DNA of 64,000 bases. Source: Bordetella pertussis 18323. GTDB taxonomy: Bacteria > Pseudomonadota > Gammaproteobacteria > Burkholderiales > Burkholderiaceae_B. Shown piece after piece: positions 10,421-19,713 of the stretch (position 1 is the stretch's first letter; each line of letters starts with the position of its first letter). The stretch lies in the NCBI RefSeq assembly GCF_000306945.1, contig NC_018518.1:2914001-2978000 (forward strand), in the 5' to 3' direction. Made by a program: the position numbers and the translations under genes. Below the pieces are notes generated by a model that was given only the letters and a program-made list of their open reading frames with translations, was not told the DNA's origin and ran no database searches.

Positions 10421-11260
10421 ATGGAAGCCCTTTACTGGTACGACGGCCAATGGCTGACCGAGAATCCCAAGCTGCTCGGCCCGTCCGACCACGCATTCTG
10501 GATGGCCAGCATGGTGTTCGACGGCGCGCGCGCCTTCGCCGGCCTGACGCCCGACCTCGACCTGCATTGCCAGCGCGTGGTGCGCTCGGCTGAGAAGATG
10601 CTGATGAAACCGGCGCTGCCGTGGCAACGCATCCAGGAACTATGCCTGGAAGCGGTGGCCAGGTTCCCCGCCGGCAGCGAGCTCTACATCAAGCCGATGT
10701 TCTTCTGCGCCGACGGCTTCCTGCTGCCCGACGCCGAGCAGACGCAGTTCGTGCTGCACGTATTCAAGGTGCCCCTGCCCGGCGAACAAGGCTTCTCGGC
10801 CTGCTTCTCCAGCTTCGCGCGTTCCTGGCCCAACATGGTGCCCACCGACGCCAAGGCGTCGTGCCTGTACCCCAATGGCCAGCGCGCCATCCGCGAGGCC
10901 AACCTCAAGGGCTTCGACAACGCCATCATGCTCGACGGCGCGGGCCATGTCGCGGAATTCGCCACCAGCAACCTGTGGATCGCGCGCAACGGCCGGATCG
11001 CCACGCCGGTCGACAACGGCACGTTCCTCAACGGCATTACGCGCCAGCGCGTGCTGGCGCTGCTGCGCGCCGATGGGGTGACCGTGGACGAGCGCGCCCT
11101 GACCCGCGCCGACGTCGAAGAAGCGGACGAGGTGTTTTCTACCGGCAACTACGGCAAGGTCGTGCACGTCAACCGGGTGGAAGCGCGCAGCCTGTCGTAC
11201 GGGCCGCTGGCGCGGCACGCCTACCGGCTGTACATGGACTACGCGGCGGGCGGGCGCTGA
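10421..11260 (+). CDS. Class IV PLP aminotransferase, branched-chain type
   Basis: This 279-residue enzyme is of the IlvE/D-amino acid aminotransferase fold. The PLP lysine is probably Lys145 in TDAKAS. The downstream EFATSNLWIARNG matches the conserved E-x-x-x-N-L/W pattern that holds the pyridine ring, and FLNGITRQRVL binds the phosphate. It resembles the branched-chain aminotransferase group of Bordetella but is shorter than E. coli IlvE (309). The nearby Liv-type transporters fit branched-chain amino acid use, but the true substrate is uncertain. Confidence 0.85.
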   Translation: MEALYWYDGQWLTENPKLLGPSDHAFWMASMVFDGARAFAGLTPDLDLHCQRVVRSAEKMLMKPALPWQRIQELCLEAVARFPAGSELYIKPMFFCADGFLLPDAEQTQFVLHVFKVPLPGEQGFSACFSSFARSWPNMVPTDAKASCLYPNGQRAIREANLKGFDNAIMLDGAGHVAEFATSNLWIARNGRIATPVDNGTFLNGITRQRVLALLRADGVTVDERALTRADVEEADEVFSTGNYGKVVHVNRVEARSLSYGPLARHAYRLYMDYAAGGR

Positions 11261-11306
11261 CCCGCGCGCACGCTGGCGGCGCGGCGCCAGGCCGCGCCGC
11301 CAGCGT

Positions 11307-13103
11307 TCAGTCCTGGGCGCCCTTGCCCAGGCCCAGGTAGCTCTCGATGACGCGCGGATTGCCGGCCAGTTCGCGCGCCGGGCCGTGCAGCACGATTTCA
11401 CCGGTTTCCAGCACGTAGCCGTAATCGGCAACCTGCAAGGCGGCGCGGGCGTTCTGCTCGACCAGCAGGATCGCCACGCCGGTTTCGCGCAGCCGGGCGA
11501 TGATATGGAAAATCTCGCGCACGATGCGCGGCGCCAGCCCGAGGCTGGGCTCGTCGAGCATCAGCAGCACCGGATCGCACGCCAGCGCGCGGGCGATTTC
11601 CAGGATGCGTTGCTGGCCCAGCGCCAGGTTGCCCGCCTGCTCGTACAGATAGTCGCCCAGCCCGACGCGCTGCAGCTGCTGCGCGGCTTCGTGCAGCAGC
11701 TGGGCCTCGCGGGCGCGCTCGCTGTGCAAGGCGCCCGACAGCACGCCCACGTCCGAACGCATGTGCGCCCCCAGGGCCACGTTTTCCAGCACCAACATGG
11801 TCGGCAGCAGCTGCACGTGCTGGAAGGTGCGGCCCACGCCGCGCTTGGCGATCTCGCGCGCCGAGCGGCCGTCGATGCGATCGCCCAGGAAGCGCACCTG
11901 GCCGCGCGTGGCCGGCAGCACGCCGCTGATCAGGTTGAAGGTCGTGCTCTTGCCGGCGCCGTTGGGGCCGATCAGGCCCATGATTTCGCCGGCGCGCACC
12001 TTGAACGTAATGTCGTTGACCGCCACCAGGCCGCCGAACTCCTTGCGGATGCTGTCGACTTCCAGCACCAGCTCGCCGGCCTGCGGCCGGGCGCGGTGCG
12101 GCAGCGCCGGCGCTTGCGGCGGCGGCGCCATGTTGCGCCGCGAGCCGGCCGCGCCGGTGACGCGCTCCCACCAGCCCGACAGAATGGGCCACAGGCCATT
12201 GCTGGCGTACTGCAGCACCAGGATCATCAGCACGCCGAAGAAGATCAGTTCGAAGTTGGCGTTGGTATCGATCAGCTTGGGCAGGATGTTCTGCAGCTGG
12301 TCCTTGATTCCCAGGATGACCGCCGAGCCCAGCAGCGCCCCCCAGACATGGCCGGCGCCGCCGACCACGGCCATGAAGAGGTATTCGATGCCGTAGTTCA
12401 GGCCGAACGGACTGGGGCTGACCGCGCGCTGCATATGGGCATACAGCCAGCCCGACAGGCAGGCCAGCAGCGCCGCCCACACGAAGATGACGATTTTGTA
12501 GATGCCGGTATTGACCCCCATCGACTCGGCCATGCCGGCGCCGCTCTTCAGGGCGCGGATGGCGCGGCCCGGACGCGAATCGAGCAGGTTGCGCGTCGCC
12601 CACAGCGCCAGCAGCACGAACACCCAGATCAGGTAGTAAATATGGCGTCCGCTGGCCAGCGACCAGCCGAACAGGCTGATGGGCTCGATGCCGGCGATGC
12701 CGTCATGCTTGCCGAGCCAGTCCAGGTTGCCGAACAGGTAATACAGCGAGAGCCCCCAGGCGATGGTGCCCAGCGGCAGATAATGCCCCGACAGCCGCAG
12801 CGTGATCAGCCCCAGCAGGAACGCCACCACGGCCGTCACCAGCAGGCCCACCGGCAGCGCCAGCCACGGCGAGATGTCGTATTGCGTGGTGAGCAGTGCC
12901 GTGGTGTAGGCGCCCAGGCCCACGAAGGCCGCCTGGCCGAACGAGGTCAGGCCGCCCACGCCGGTCAGCAGCACCAGCCCCAGCGCCACCATGGCGGCCA
13001 GGCCGATGTAGTTGAGTTGCGTGATCCAGAATTCGGGCGTGGCCGACAGCAGCGGCAGGCCGGCCAGCACGACGATGAATGCGATAAGCAGGAAGCGGTT
13101 CAT
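11307..13103 (-). CDS. LivM permease-ATPase fusion with LivG/LivF hybrid ATPase domain
   Basis: This 598-residue fusion has a LivM-type permease in residues 1 to about 335 (GVGGLTSFGQAAFVGLGAYTT; about ten membrane segments), a Pro/Ala-rich linker, then one ATPase from about 345. The ATPase starts as LivG ([35 protein letters not shown]). After Walker B (Asp517) it continues as LivF (SLGLAPRIVREIF, ILLVEQNARAAL, GYVLETGEIVLHGPA). The switch position is Gln, as in LivF, not His. No separate livF follows. This looks like an in-frame deletion fusing livG and livF at the shared LDEP motif. The start ATG lies 5 bp after the upstream permease stop. Confidence 0.85.
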   Translation of the reverse strand: MNRFLLIAFIVVLAGLPLLSATPEFWITQLNYIGLAAMVALGLVLLTGVGGLTSFGQAAFVGLGAYTTALLTTQYDISPWLALPVGLLVTAVVAFLLGLITLRLSGHYLPLGTIAWGLSLYYLFGNLDWLGKHDGIAGIEPISLFGWSLASGRHIYYLIWVFVLLALWATRNLLDSRPGRAIRALKSGAGMAESMGVNTGIYKIVIFVWAALLACLSGWLYAHMQRAVSPSPFGLNYGIEYLFMAVVGGAGHVWGALLGSAVILGIKDQLQNILPKLIDTNANFELIFFGVLMILVLQYASNGLWPILSGWWERVTGAAGSRRNMAPPPQAPALPHRARPQAGELVLEVDSIRKEFGGLVAVNDITFKVRAGEIMGLIGPNGAGKSTTFNLISGVLPATRGQVRFLGDRIDGRSAREIAKRGVGRTFQHVQLLPTMLVLENVALGAHMRSDVGVLSGALHSERAREAQLLHEAAQQLQRVGLGDYLYEQAGNLALGQQRILEIARALACDPVLLMLDEPSLGLAPRIVREIFHIIARLRETGVAILLVEQNARAALQVADYGYVLETGEIVLHGPARELAGNPRVIESYLGLGKGAQD

Positions 13104-13108
13104 GGCGC

Positions 13109-14134
13109 TTATTCCTCTTCGTCCACATGACGGCTGCTGAACGAACGCCAGACCAGAACCGGGATAATCAGGGTGAACACGATGACTTCTTTGTACGAGC
13201 TGGCCCAGAACGACGAGAAGGCCTCCAGGATGCCGACCAGCAGGGCGCCGGCCGCGGCCACCGGGTAGCTCACCAGGCCGCCGATGATGGCGCCCACGAA
13301 GCCCTTCAGGCCGATCAGGAAGCCGGTGTCGTAATACACGGTGGTGATGGGCGCGATCAGCATGCCCGACATGGCGCCGATGGACACCGCCAGGGTGAAC
13401 GTCAGGCTGCCCGACATGGTGGTGCTGATGCCCACCAGGCGCGCGCCGCGCCGGTTCACGGCAGTGGCCCGCAGCGCGCGACCGTACAGCGTCTTGCCGA
13501 AGAACAGCCACAGCGCCACGATCAGCAGCGCGCAGGTGGCCACCACGAACAGGCTTTGCGCCGACCAGGTCGAGAACCCGAGATCGACCTGCCCGCTGAC
13601 GAATGCCGGCGTACGCCAGCCTTCGGCGCCGAAGAACACCAGCGCCAGCCCCATCAACGCGAAGTGCACGGCGACCGACACGATCAGCAACACCAGCGCC
13701 GTGGCCTCGGCCAGCGGCTGGTAGACGATGCGGTAGACCATCGGCCCCATCGGGATCACCAGGGCCAGGGTCAGCAGCATGTTCAGCCACAGCGAGGTGC
13801 CCTGCGCCGCATAGCTGTCGGTCAACCACAGCAGCGCCACGCAGCCGGCCAGCACCTTGGGCATGGCGCCCCACGCGCCGGTGCGCAGCGCGCGCACCAG
13901 CTCCAGCAGCAGGCACACGCCGCCCAGCAGGGGCAGCAGGTAGGCGGTGCCCGGCACGCGGCCGTCGACCAGCATGGCCAGTGTCAGGGCGCCGAAGGCG
14001 ACGAACTCGCCCTGCGGAATGAAAATGACCCGCGTGACGGCGAAGACCAGTACCAGCGCCATGCCCAGCAGGGCATAAATGGCGCCGTTGACCACACCGT
14101 CTTGCAGCAGGATCAGCGCAATTGAAGAGTCCAT
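13109..14134 (-). CDS. ABC transporter permease, LivH class (second Liv operon)
   Basis: This 341-residue membrane protein opens with [42 protein letters not shown], here described in parts: the [15 protein letters not shown] segment and the IPQGEFV element are LivH traits. It is longer than the first-operon LivH because of extra hydrophobic segments around residues 40-110. The C-terminal [19 protein letters not shown] loop is the ATPase-coupling region. It is followed after 5 bp by the permease-ATPase fusion and preceded by the binding-protein gene on the same strand. Confidence 0.9.
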   Translation of the reverse strand: MDSSIALILLQDGVVNGAIYALLGMALVLVFAVTRVIFIPQGEFVAFGALTLAMLVDGRVPGTAYLLPLLGGVCLLLELVRALRTGAWGAMPKVLAGCVALLWLTDSYAAQGTSLWLNMLLTLALVIPMGPMVYRIVYQPLAEATALVLLIVSVAVHFALMGLALVFFGAEGWRTPAFVSGQVDLGFSTWSAQSLFVVATCALLIVALWLFFGKTLYGRALRATAVNRRGARLVGISTTMSGSLTFTLAVSIGAMSGMLIAPITTVYYDTGFLIGLKGFVGAIIGGLVSYPVAAAGALLVGILEAFSSFWASSYKEVIVFTLIIPVLVWRSFSSRHVDEEE

Positions 14135-14196
14135 CGAACCACTACCTTATGGGGATTTCAGGTGCCCCGACCCCACCCGGGACACGGCGCATACGA

Positions 14197-14220
14197 CGCA
14201 CCGGCCCTCAGGCCGGTGCG
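14197..14220 (-). promoter_or_regulatory. Intra-operon hairpin after second binding-protein gene
   Basis: A perfect 10-bp stem (CGCACCGGCC / GGCCGGTGCG) with a 4-base loop lies between the binding-protein stop and the LivH-type start, within a 161-bp gap. There is no U-run. It occupies the same place in the operon as the hairpin at 7359-7391 in the first Liv operon, suggesting a common mRNA-processing or stability role. Confidence 0.65.
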
Positions 14221-14295
14221 AGGTGAAGCAGGAGAACGCACCGCCACGCCGGTCAGGCGTCGCCGCGCGGCGCGTCCCTTGATGCCGACAGCGGT

Positions 14296-15459
14296 TTACA
14301 GGTCGGGCTGGTAAACCCACTTGCCGCCTTCGACCTTGACCATCACCCGCGAGCGTTCGTCGAAGCCGGCGTGGTCCGTGGCGCTCATGTTGAACACGCC
14401 CTGCGAAGCGGGCAGGTTCTTGATGCCTTCGAGGGCGTCGCGCATGGCCGCGCGGAACTCCGGCGTGCCCGGCTTGGCGCCCGACTTCAGGGCCGTCGGC
14501 AGCGCGGCCACGATCAGCTGGCCGGCATCCCACATATGGCCGCCGAAGGTGTTGGTCGAGCCGGCGCCATGCGTCTTTTCATAGGCCTGGGTGTAGGCCA
14601 GCGCCGATTGCTTGACCGGGTTGCTGTCGGGCAGTTGCGCGGCGACCAGCAGCGGGCCGGCCGGCAGCAGCATGCCGTCGCAATCCTTGCCGCACACGCG
14701 CAGCACGTCATTGTTGGCGACGCCGTGGGTCTGGTAGATCACGCCGCCGTAGTTGCGCGCGCGCAGCTCCTTCTGGGGCAGGGCCGACGGCGTGCCCGCG
14801 CCGGCGATCAGGATCGCGTCGGGCTTGGCGCCCACCAGCTTGAGCACCTGGCCGGTCACGCTGGTATCGGTACGGCCGTACTTCTCGACGGCGGTGATCT
14901 CGATGCCCTTGGCCTTGGCCGCGGCCTGCATCACGGCCAGCCAGCCGTCGCCGTAGGCGTCGGCGAAGCCGATGAAGCCCAGGGTCTTGATCTTGGCCTT
15001 GACCATGGCGTCGGCCAGAGCGCTGGCCATCAGGGCGTCGTTCTGCGGCGTCTTGAAGACCCAGCGGCGCTTGTCGTCCACCGGCTCGACGATCTTGGCG
15101 CTGGCGGCCACGCTGATCATCGGCACCTTGGCTTCGGCGGCCACGTCCACCATGGCCAGCGAGCCCGGGGTGATCGAGGTGCCGACCAGCACGTCGACCT
15201 TGTCTTCCGAAGCCAGCTTGCGCGAGTTCTTCACGGCTTGCGTCGTATCGGTGGCGTCGTCGAGCACGATCCATTCGATCTTGGTGCCGTCGACTTCCTT
15301 GGGCAGCAGGGCCACCGTATTGCGCTCGGGGATGCCGAGCGAGGCGGCCGGACCGGTGGCGGCGATCGTCACGCCGACCTTGACCTGGGCGCTGGCGATC
15401 AGCGGCAGGCTGAGGGCAACAGCGGCCGCGACCGCGGACAAGCCGAAATGCTTGCGCAT
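14296..15459 (-). CDS. Periplasmic substrate-binding protein of second Liv-type importer
   Basis: This 387-residue type I binding protein starts MRKHFGLSAVAAAV and has a signal peptide with cleavage likely after LIASAQ near residue 23. Mature KVGVTIAATGPAASLGIPERN and GTSITPGSLAMVDVAAE fit the Liv/amide-binding family. An AGGAGA Shine-Dalgarno 7 bp upstream supports this start rather than the longer open frame from 15510. It is the first gene of the minus-strand operon and has its own promoter region upstream. Confidence 0.9.
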   Translation of the reverse strand: MRKHFGLSAVAAAVALSLPLIASAQVKVGVTIAATGPAASLGIPERNTVALLPKEVDGTKIEWIVLDDATDTTQAVKNSRKLASEDKVDVLVGTSITPGSLAMVDVAAEAKVPMISVAASAKIVEPVDDKRRWVFKTPQNDALMASALADAMVKAKIKTLGFIGFADAYGDGWLAVMQAAAKAKGIEITAVEKYGRTDTSVTGQVLKLVGAKPDAILIAGAGTPSALPQKELRARNYGGVIYQTHGVANNDVLRVCGKDCDGMLLPAGPLLVAAQLPDSNPVKQSALAYTQAYEKTHGAGSTNTFGGHMWDAGQLIVAALPTALKSGAKPGTPEFRAAMRDALEGIKNLPASQGVFNMSATDHAGFDERSRVMVKVEGGKWVYQPDL

Positions 15460-15538
15460 GTTTTGTCTCCTGTGTGAACCTGCCGGCGCGCCCGGGATGG
15501 AGCGCGGCAAGCCTGATTAAAGTTATACAGAAAAAAGA

Positions 15539-15566
15539 ATTATAGGGTTAAAAGAGTATCAAATAA
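15539..15566 (-). promoter_or_regulatory. Candidate sigma-70 promoter for second Liv operon
   Basis: On the minus strand a perfect TATAAT (15539-15544) is preceded 16 bp upstream by TTATTT (15561-15566). It sits in an AT-rich stretch, unlike the surrounding GC-rich DNA, 80 bp before the binding-protein start. The -10 box is strong and the -35 box is weak. Confidence 0.5.
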
Positions 15567-15606
15567 CCACCCCGACCCCACCGGGATCAACCCTAATCCG
15601 GCGCCC

Positions 15607-15643
15607 AAAAATTTTCTAACGCGTTTGTTAATAGAAAATTTTT
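15607..15643. repeat. AT-rich perfect inverted repeat between bioY and second Liv operon
   Basis: Two 12-bp arms (AAAAATTTTCTA and TAGAAAATTTTT) are separated by 13 bp. On the minus strand the hairpin would end in five U and could end the bioMNY transcript, whose last stop is 50 bp upstream. The stem is however almost all A/U and each arm is itself nearly self-complementary, so a protein-binding site upstream of the Liv operon is an alternative. Confidence 0.6.
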
Positions 15644-15691
15644 ACCCGAGCCCTCCGTAGTGTCTCTAAGGGGATTCCCTGGGAAGCGCCC

Positions 15692-16249
15692 TCAGCGTCC
15701 CAGCACCGGCCATACGCGCTCGACCCGCGACGCCACCCAGGCCGCCACCGCCGCCTTGGCCAGGTCGCCGGGCAGGAATACCGCCACGGCCGCCCAGGCC
15801 TTGGCCATGCCCATCTGCGTGACGCCGGCCAGCCAGGGGACGCCGACGGCATAGACCACCACGATGCCGCCCAGCACGCAGGCCGCCACGTAGCCGGCCA
15901 GGCCGCGCCACGTACCGGCCGCGCGCAGGGCCAGGCGGCGCGCCAGCCAGCCGGTGACGCAGGCGCCGGCCACCATGCCCACCAGGAACCCGCCGGTCGG
16001 ACCGAAGAACACGCCCAGGCCGCCGCGTCCGCCCGGCAGCACCGGCAGGCCGATGGCCGCCAGCACCAGGTACAGCAGGCAAGCCAGCGCGCCGCGCAAC
16101 GGGCCCAGCATGGCGCCGGCCAGCATGGCTCCCAGCGTCTGCAGCGTCACCGGCACGGGAATCGCGGGCAGCGGAATCGGCGGCATCAGGCTCAACACCA
16201 CGATCAGCGCCGCGAACAGCGCCGCCAGAACCGTATCCTTGGTCGTCAT
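15692..16249 (-). CDS. bioY: Biotin transporter substrate-capture subunit BioY
   Basis: This S-component of the energy-coupling-factor biotin importer has 185 residues and about six membrane segments. The family motifs PVPVTLQTLGAMLAGAMLGP and GGRGGLGVFFGPTGGFLVG (biotin-binding loops) are present, and FLPGDLAKAAVAAWV near the C-terminus is typical. A GGAGAAG Shine-Dalgarno lies upstream. It is the last gene of the bioM-bioN-bioY operon. Confidence 0.95.
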   Translation of the reverse strand: MTTKDTVLAALFAALIVVLSLMPPIPLPAIPVPVTLQTLGAMLAGAMLGPLRGALACLLYLVLAAIGLPVLPGGRGGLGVFFGPTGGFLVGMVAGACVTGWLARRLALRAAGTWRGLAGYVAACVLGGIVVVYAVGVPWLAGVTQMGMAKAWAAVAVFLPGDLAKAAVAAWVASRVERVWPVLGR

Positions 16250-16292
16250 CGGGCTTCTCCTTCATGTAGATGCGGCGCGCCGGCGCGGCCCC

Positions 16293-16892
16293 TCAACCGC
16301 GCGCGTCGATCGCCTGTGCCACTTCCTCGGCACGTTTCAGCGTACGCACCACCAAGGGCACGAGCAACGCCAGCGGATGGGCGCCCAGGCCGCGCGCGGC
16401 CTGGGCCTCCCGGATTTCCTGATAATTGCGCCAGATTTCGGGGATGAAGCGCAAGGCCAGCGCCAGGGCCAGGGCCAGCGCCACCTGCGCGGCATTGAGC
16501 AGGCCCAGCCGTTCGGCCGGCCGCAGCGCGCGCTCGCACGCGTCGATGAGGGCCGGCACCGGCGTGGTCAGCGTCACGGCCATGGCCAGGCCGATCAGCG
16601 CCGCCACCCGCAGTACCACCACGGCGGCGTGCGGCCAGCCCTGCATCAGGCCGGTGAACAGGCCGACCGCGAGCACGATCAACGCCAGACCGCGGGTCTG
16701 CCGCCACCAGGCGGCCGCGCCGACGCCGCTGCGCCAGACCAGCAGCGCGGCGCCGGCCAACACCGCCGCCAGCGCGCGCCAGTCGGACAGCAGGAACAAC
16801 CCTACCCCCGCCAGCGCCAACGCCGCCAGCTTCAGCCCGGCCGGCAGGCGGTGCAGGAAACTGGCGCCGGCGACGTACAGGGGCTCGATCAT
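16293..16892 (-). CDS. bioN: Biotin ECF transporter transmembrane subunit BioN
   Basis: This is the EcfT-type membrane coupling subunit, 199 residues. The N-terminal FLHRLPAGLKL and the C-terminal coupling helices with EAQAARGLGAHPL and IDARG are EcfT traits. The ATG at 16890-16892 overlaps the bioM stop (ATGA), which is preferred over a TTG 6 bp upstream. It links BioM ATPase to BioY. Confidence 0.9.
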   Translation of the reverse strand: MIEPLYVAGASFLHRLPAGLKLAALALAGVGLFLLSDWRALAAVLAGAALLVWRSGVGAAAWWRQTRGLALIVLAVGLFTGLMQGWPHAAVVVLRVAALIGLAMAVTLTTPVPALIDACERALRPAERLGLLNAAQVALALALALALRFIPEIWRNYQEIREAQAARGLGAHPLALLVPLVVRTLKRAEEVAQAIDARG

Positions 16893-17566
16893 GCGCAATG
16901 CTCGCGATACCAGCCCAGCACCGCCGCCGGCTCGCCGTCGGCGGCGATACGCCCGTCGACCACCGCCAGCACCCGGTCGTAGCCGGCCAGCAGGTCGAGG
17001 TCGTGGCTGACCACGATGGCCTGCTGCGGCAACGCGGCGATGGCCTCGGCCACCCGGTTGCGGTTGCGCAGGTCCAGCTGCGTCGTGGGTTCGTCGAACA
17101 CCACCAGTTGCGGCGCCATCACCAACACGGACGCCATGGCGACCAATTGGCGCTCGCCGCCGGACAGGGTGTGGCTGGTGCGTTCGGCCAGGTGGCCCAC
17201 GCCCAGCCGTTCGAGCGCGGCGGCGATGCGCGCGTCGCGCTCGGCCGGCGCCAGGCCCTGCTTCTTCAGGCCGAATGCCAGGTCCTCGCGCACGATGGGA
17301 AAGACAATCTGGTTCTCTGGATTCTGGAATACGAAACCGACCCGGCGACGCACGTCCTTGACCTGGTTGCGCGTATCCAGGCCGTCGACCAGCACCCGCC
17401 CGGAGGACGGCAGGGCCAGGCCGTTGACCAGCCGCGCCAGCGTGCTCTTGCCCGCGCCATTGGGGCCGATCACCCCCACGCGGCGTTCGGACAGGCGCAG
17501 GCTCACGCCATGCAGGACCTGTGCCTGGGGCGTGGCGACGACCGCCTGGTCAAACTCGATTAACAT
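16889..17566 (-). CDS. bioM: Biotin ECF transporter ATPase BioM
   Basis: This 225-residue ABC ATPase powers biotin uptake. Walker [11 protein letters not shown] is near residue 37, the Q-loop region is [10 protein letters not shown], the signature is LSGGERQLV, Walker B is LVVFDEPT, and the switch histidine is in VVSHDLD. All catalytic residues are intact. It is first in the operon and divergent from msrB across a 51-bp gap. Biotin-responsive control is likely but no clear repressor box was recognised. Confidence 0.93.
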   Translation of the reverse strand: MLIEFDQAVVATPQAQVLHGVSLRLSERRVGVIGPNGAGKSTLARLVNGLALPSSGRVLVDGLDTRNQVKDVRRRVGFVFQNPENQIVFPIVREDLAFGLKKQGLAPAERDARIAAALERLGVGHLAERTSHTLSGGERQLVAMASVLVMAPQLVVFDEPTTQLDLRNRNRVAEAIAALPQQAIVVSHDLDLLAGYDRVLAVVDGRIAADGEPAAVLGWYREHCA

Positions 17567-17617
17567 GGAGCGGGATTATGCCCGAACCAATTCGCACGGC
17601 GGGACTCCAAGCTGATC

Positions 17618-18019
17618 ATGGAAAAAATTCGCAAAACCGACGCCGAATGGCGCACCCAACTTGCCCCGGAAGAATACGCGGTCGCGCGGCAGAAAGGCAC
17701 CGAGCGCGCCTTCAGCGGCCGATACTGGGATACCTCCACGCCCGGCATATACCGCTGCATCGGCTGTGGCACGCCGCTGTTCGCATCCGACACCAAATTC
17801 GATGCCGGCTGCGGCTGGCCCAGCTACTTCGAGCCGCTGGCGCCCGAACGCGTGCGCGAGGAGCTCGACACCAGCCATGGCATGGTGCGCACCGAGGTGC
17901 TGTGCAATATCTGCGACGCGCATCTTGGCCATGTTTTCCCGGACGGCCCCGAGCCGACCGGGCTGCGCTATTGCATCAATTCGCTGTCCCTGAAATTCGA
18001 ACCGCTCGAGGACGAATGA
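17618..18019 (+). CDS. msrB: Peptide methionine-R-sulfoxide reductase
   Basis: MsrB repairs oxidised methionine in proteins. It has 133 residues, the usual single-domain length. Zinc ligands Cys47, Cys50, Cys96 and Cys99 are present, as is the catalytic Cys119 in RYCINS and the GCGWPSY substrate motif. No signal peptide, so it is cytosolic. It overlaps yciB by 4 bp (ATGA). Confidence 0.96.
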   Translation: MEKIRKTDAEWRTQLAPEEYAVARQKGTERAFSGRYWDTSTPGIYRCIGCGTPLFASDTKFDAGCGWPSYFEPLAPERVREELDTSHGMVRTEVLCNICDAHLGHVFPDGPEPTGLRYCINSLSLKFEPLEDE

Positions 18020-18585
18020 AGAAGTTCCTGTTTGACCTGTTTCCGCTGATACTGTTTTTCGTTGCCTATCGGTACGCCGATATTTATGCGGCCACGGCCG
18101 TCGCGATTACCGCGTCCATCGCCCAGATACTCTGGCTGCGCCTCACCGGCAAGGCCATCGAGGGCATGCACTGGATAAACCTGTCGGTCATCGTGATTTT
18201 CGGCGGCGCCACCCTGTGGCTGCACAGCGACGTCTTCATCAAGTGGAAGCCCACCGTGCTGTACTGGCTGTTCGGCGGCGCGCTGCTGGGCGCGCGGTAC
18301 CTGTTCGGGCGCAACCTGGTCCGCCGCCTGCTGGGCAAGCAGATCGCGTTGCCCGATCCGGTCTGGGAGCGCCTCAACCTGAGCTGGGCGCTGTTCTTCG
18401 TGGCGGCCGGCGCGGTCAACCTGTATGTGGCCTTCTCCGGCCATTTCACCGAATCCCAATGGGTCAATTTCAAGGTCTTCGGCCTGATGGGCCTGCTGGT
18501 CGCTTTCGTCATCGCCCAGTCGCTGTGGCTGGGCAAGCATCTGCAGGCGTCGGACACGCCCGATCAAGATCGAAACGAAGACTGA
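18016..18585 (+). CDS. yciB: Inner membrane septation protein A family (YciB)
   Basis: This is a 189-residue membrane protein with five predicted hydrophobic segments, starting [15 protein letters not shown] as is typical of the YciB/IspZ family. It has been linked to cell-envelope synthesis and septation in other bacteria; the exact function is not settled. It overlaps msrB and is followed after 21 bp by a BolA-family gene. Length is normal. Confidence 0.92.
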   Translation: MKKFLFDLFPLILFFVAYRYADIYAATAVAITASIAQILWLRLTGKAIEGMHWINLSVIVIFGGATLWLHSDVFIKWKPTVLYWLFGGALLGARYLFGRNLVRRLLGKQIALPDPVWERLNLSWALFFVAAGAVNLYVAFSGHFTESQWVNFKVFGLMGLLVAFVIAQSLWLGKHLQASDTPDQDRNED

Positions 18586-18606
18586 CCAAGAAATAATCCC
18601 TTATAT

Positions 18607-18891
18607 ATGTCTGAAAATTCTGAACAAATTGAGATTATTAGCGCACGCCTTACTGCGTTAAATCCGATTATCTTGGAGATACAGGACGAGTCGCACCTGC
18701 ACGCCGGGCACGAAGGCGCAAAAGGCGGCGCGGGGCACTTTCGGGTGCACATCGTAGCCTCCTGTTTCGCAGGTCTGACGCCCGTTGCCCGCCATAGGCT
18801 GGTGTATCATCATTTGCAGGATTTGCTCCCATATCCCATTCATGCACTTGCGCTGGATGCGCAAGCACCCTCTCCAGACAACGCCAAGTAA
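18607..18891 (+). CDS. BolA family protein
   Basis: This small protein of 94 residues has the BolA/IbaG fold: DESHLHAGHEGA is the conserved loop with the His that binds Fe-S glutaredoxin complexes, followed by HFRVHIVASCFAGL and the helix RHRLVYHHLQDLL with IHALALDA. These traits fit classical BolA more than IbaG. It lies between yciB and par27 in one transcription unit. A role in Fe-S or stress handling is family knowledge. Confidence 0.9.
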   Translation: MSENSEQIEIISARLTALNPIILEIQDESHLHAGHEGAKGGAGHFRVHIVASCFAGLTPVARHRLVYHHLQDLLPYPIHALALDAQAPSPDNAK

Positions 18892-18916
18892 ACATTCAAA
18901 AGGTCAAAGGACATAC

Positions 18917-19693
18917 ATGAAACGCATCGCCATGCTGGCTGCTGCCTGCGTCATTGCCGTGCCCGCTTTCGCCCAGAACGTGGCGACCGTGAACGGCAAG
19001 CCCATTACCCAGAAGAGCCTGGATGAGTTCGTCAAGCTGGTCGTCAGCCAGGGCGCTACCGATTCGCCCCAGCTGCGTGAGCAGATCAAGCAGGAAATGA
19101 TCAACCGCCAGGTGTTCGTGCAGGCGGCCGAGAAGGACGGCGTCGCCAAGCAGGCCGACGTGCAGACTGAGATCGAGCTGGCCCGCCAGGGCATCCTGGT
19201 GCGCGCCCTGATGGCCGACTACCTGCAAAAACACCCCGTCACCGACGCCCAGGTCAAGGCCGAATACGAAAAGATCAAGAAAGAACAGGCCGGCAAGATG
19301 GAATACAAGGTCCGTCACATCCTGGTCGAGGACGAAAAGACGGCCAACGACCTGCTGGCCCAGGTCAAGAGCAACAAGAACAAGTTCGACGATCTGGCCA
19401 AGAAGAACTCCAAGGACCCCGGCAGCGCCGAGCGCGGCGGCGACCTGGGTTGGGCGCCTGCCACCAACTACGTCCAGCCGTTTGCCGAGGCCGTGACCAA
19501 GCTGAAGAAGGGCCAACTGGTCGACAAGCCGGTGCAGACCCAGTTCGGCTGGCACGTGATCCAGGTCGACGATACCCGTCCGGTCGAATTCCCCGCCATG
19601 GACCAGGTGCGCCCGCAACTGGAAGAAATGCTGCGCCAGCAAACCCTGGCCAACTACCAGAAGCAATTGCGCGAACAGGCCAAGATCCAGTAA
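18917..19693 (+). CDS. par27: Periplasmic parvulin-type peptidyl-prolyl isomerase Par27
   Basis: This 258-residue protein has a signal peptide cleaved after AFA near residue 19. It has SurA-like N-terminal helices (residues about 25-130) and a parvulin domain from about 135 (YKVRHILVEDEKTA, GDLGWAPA, QTQFGWHVIQVDD). It matches Bordetella pertussis Par27, a periplasmic chaperone-isomerase known to bind filamentous haemagglutinin and other outer-membrane-bound clients. The C-terminus, EEMLRQQTLANYQKQL, is helical. Transcription ends at a strong terminator 20 bp downstream. Confidence 0.93.
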   Translation: MKRIAMLAAACVIAVPAFAQNVATVNGKPITQKSLDEFVKLVVSQGATDSPQLREQIKQEMINRQVFVQAAEKDGVAKQADVQTEIELARQGILVRALMADYLQKHPVTDAQVKAEYEKIKKEQAGKMEYKVRHILVEDEKTANDLLAQVKSNKNKFDDLAKKNSKDPGSAERGGDLGWAPATNYVQPFAEAVTKLKKGQLVDKPVQTQFGWHVIQVDDTRPVEFPAMDQVRPQLEEMLRQQTLANYQKQLREQAKIQ

Positions 19694-19713
19694 GCGCCAA
19701 GCCATCGCCATCA

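Noticed and set aside
14197..14220. Hairpin as a transcription terminator of the second Liv operon
   Set aside because: No U-run follows, and downstream genes lack their own promoter.
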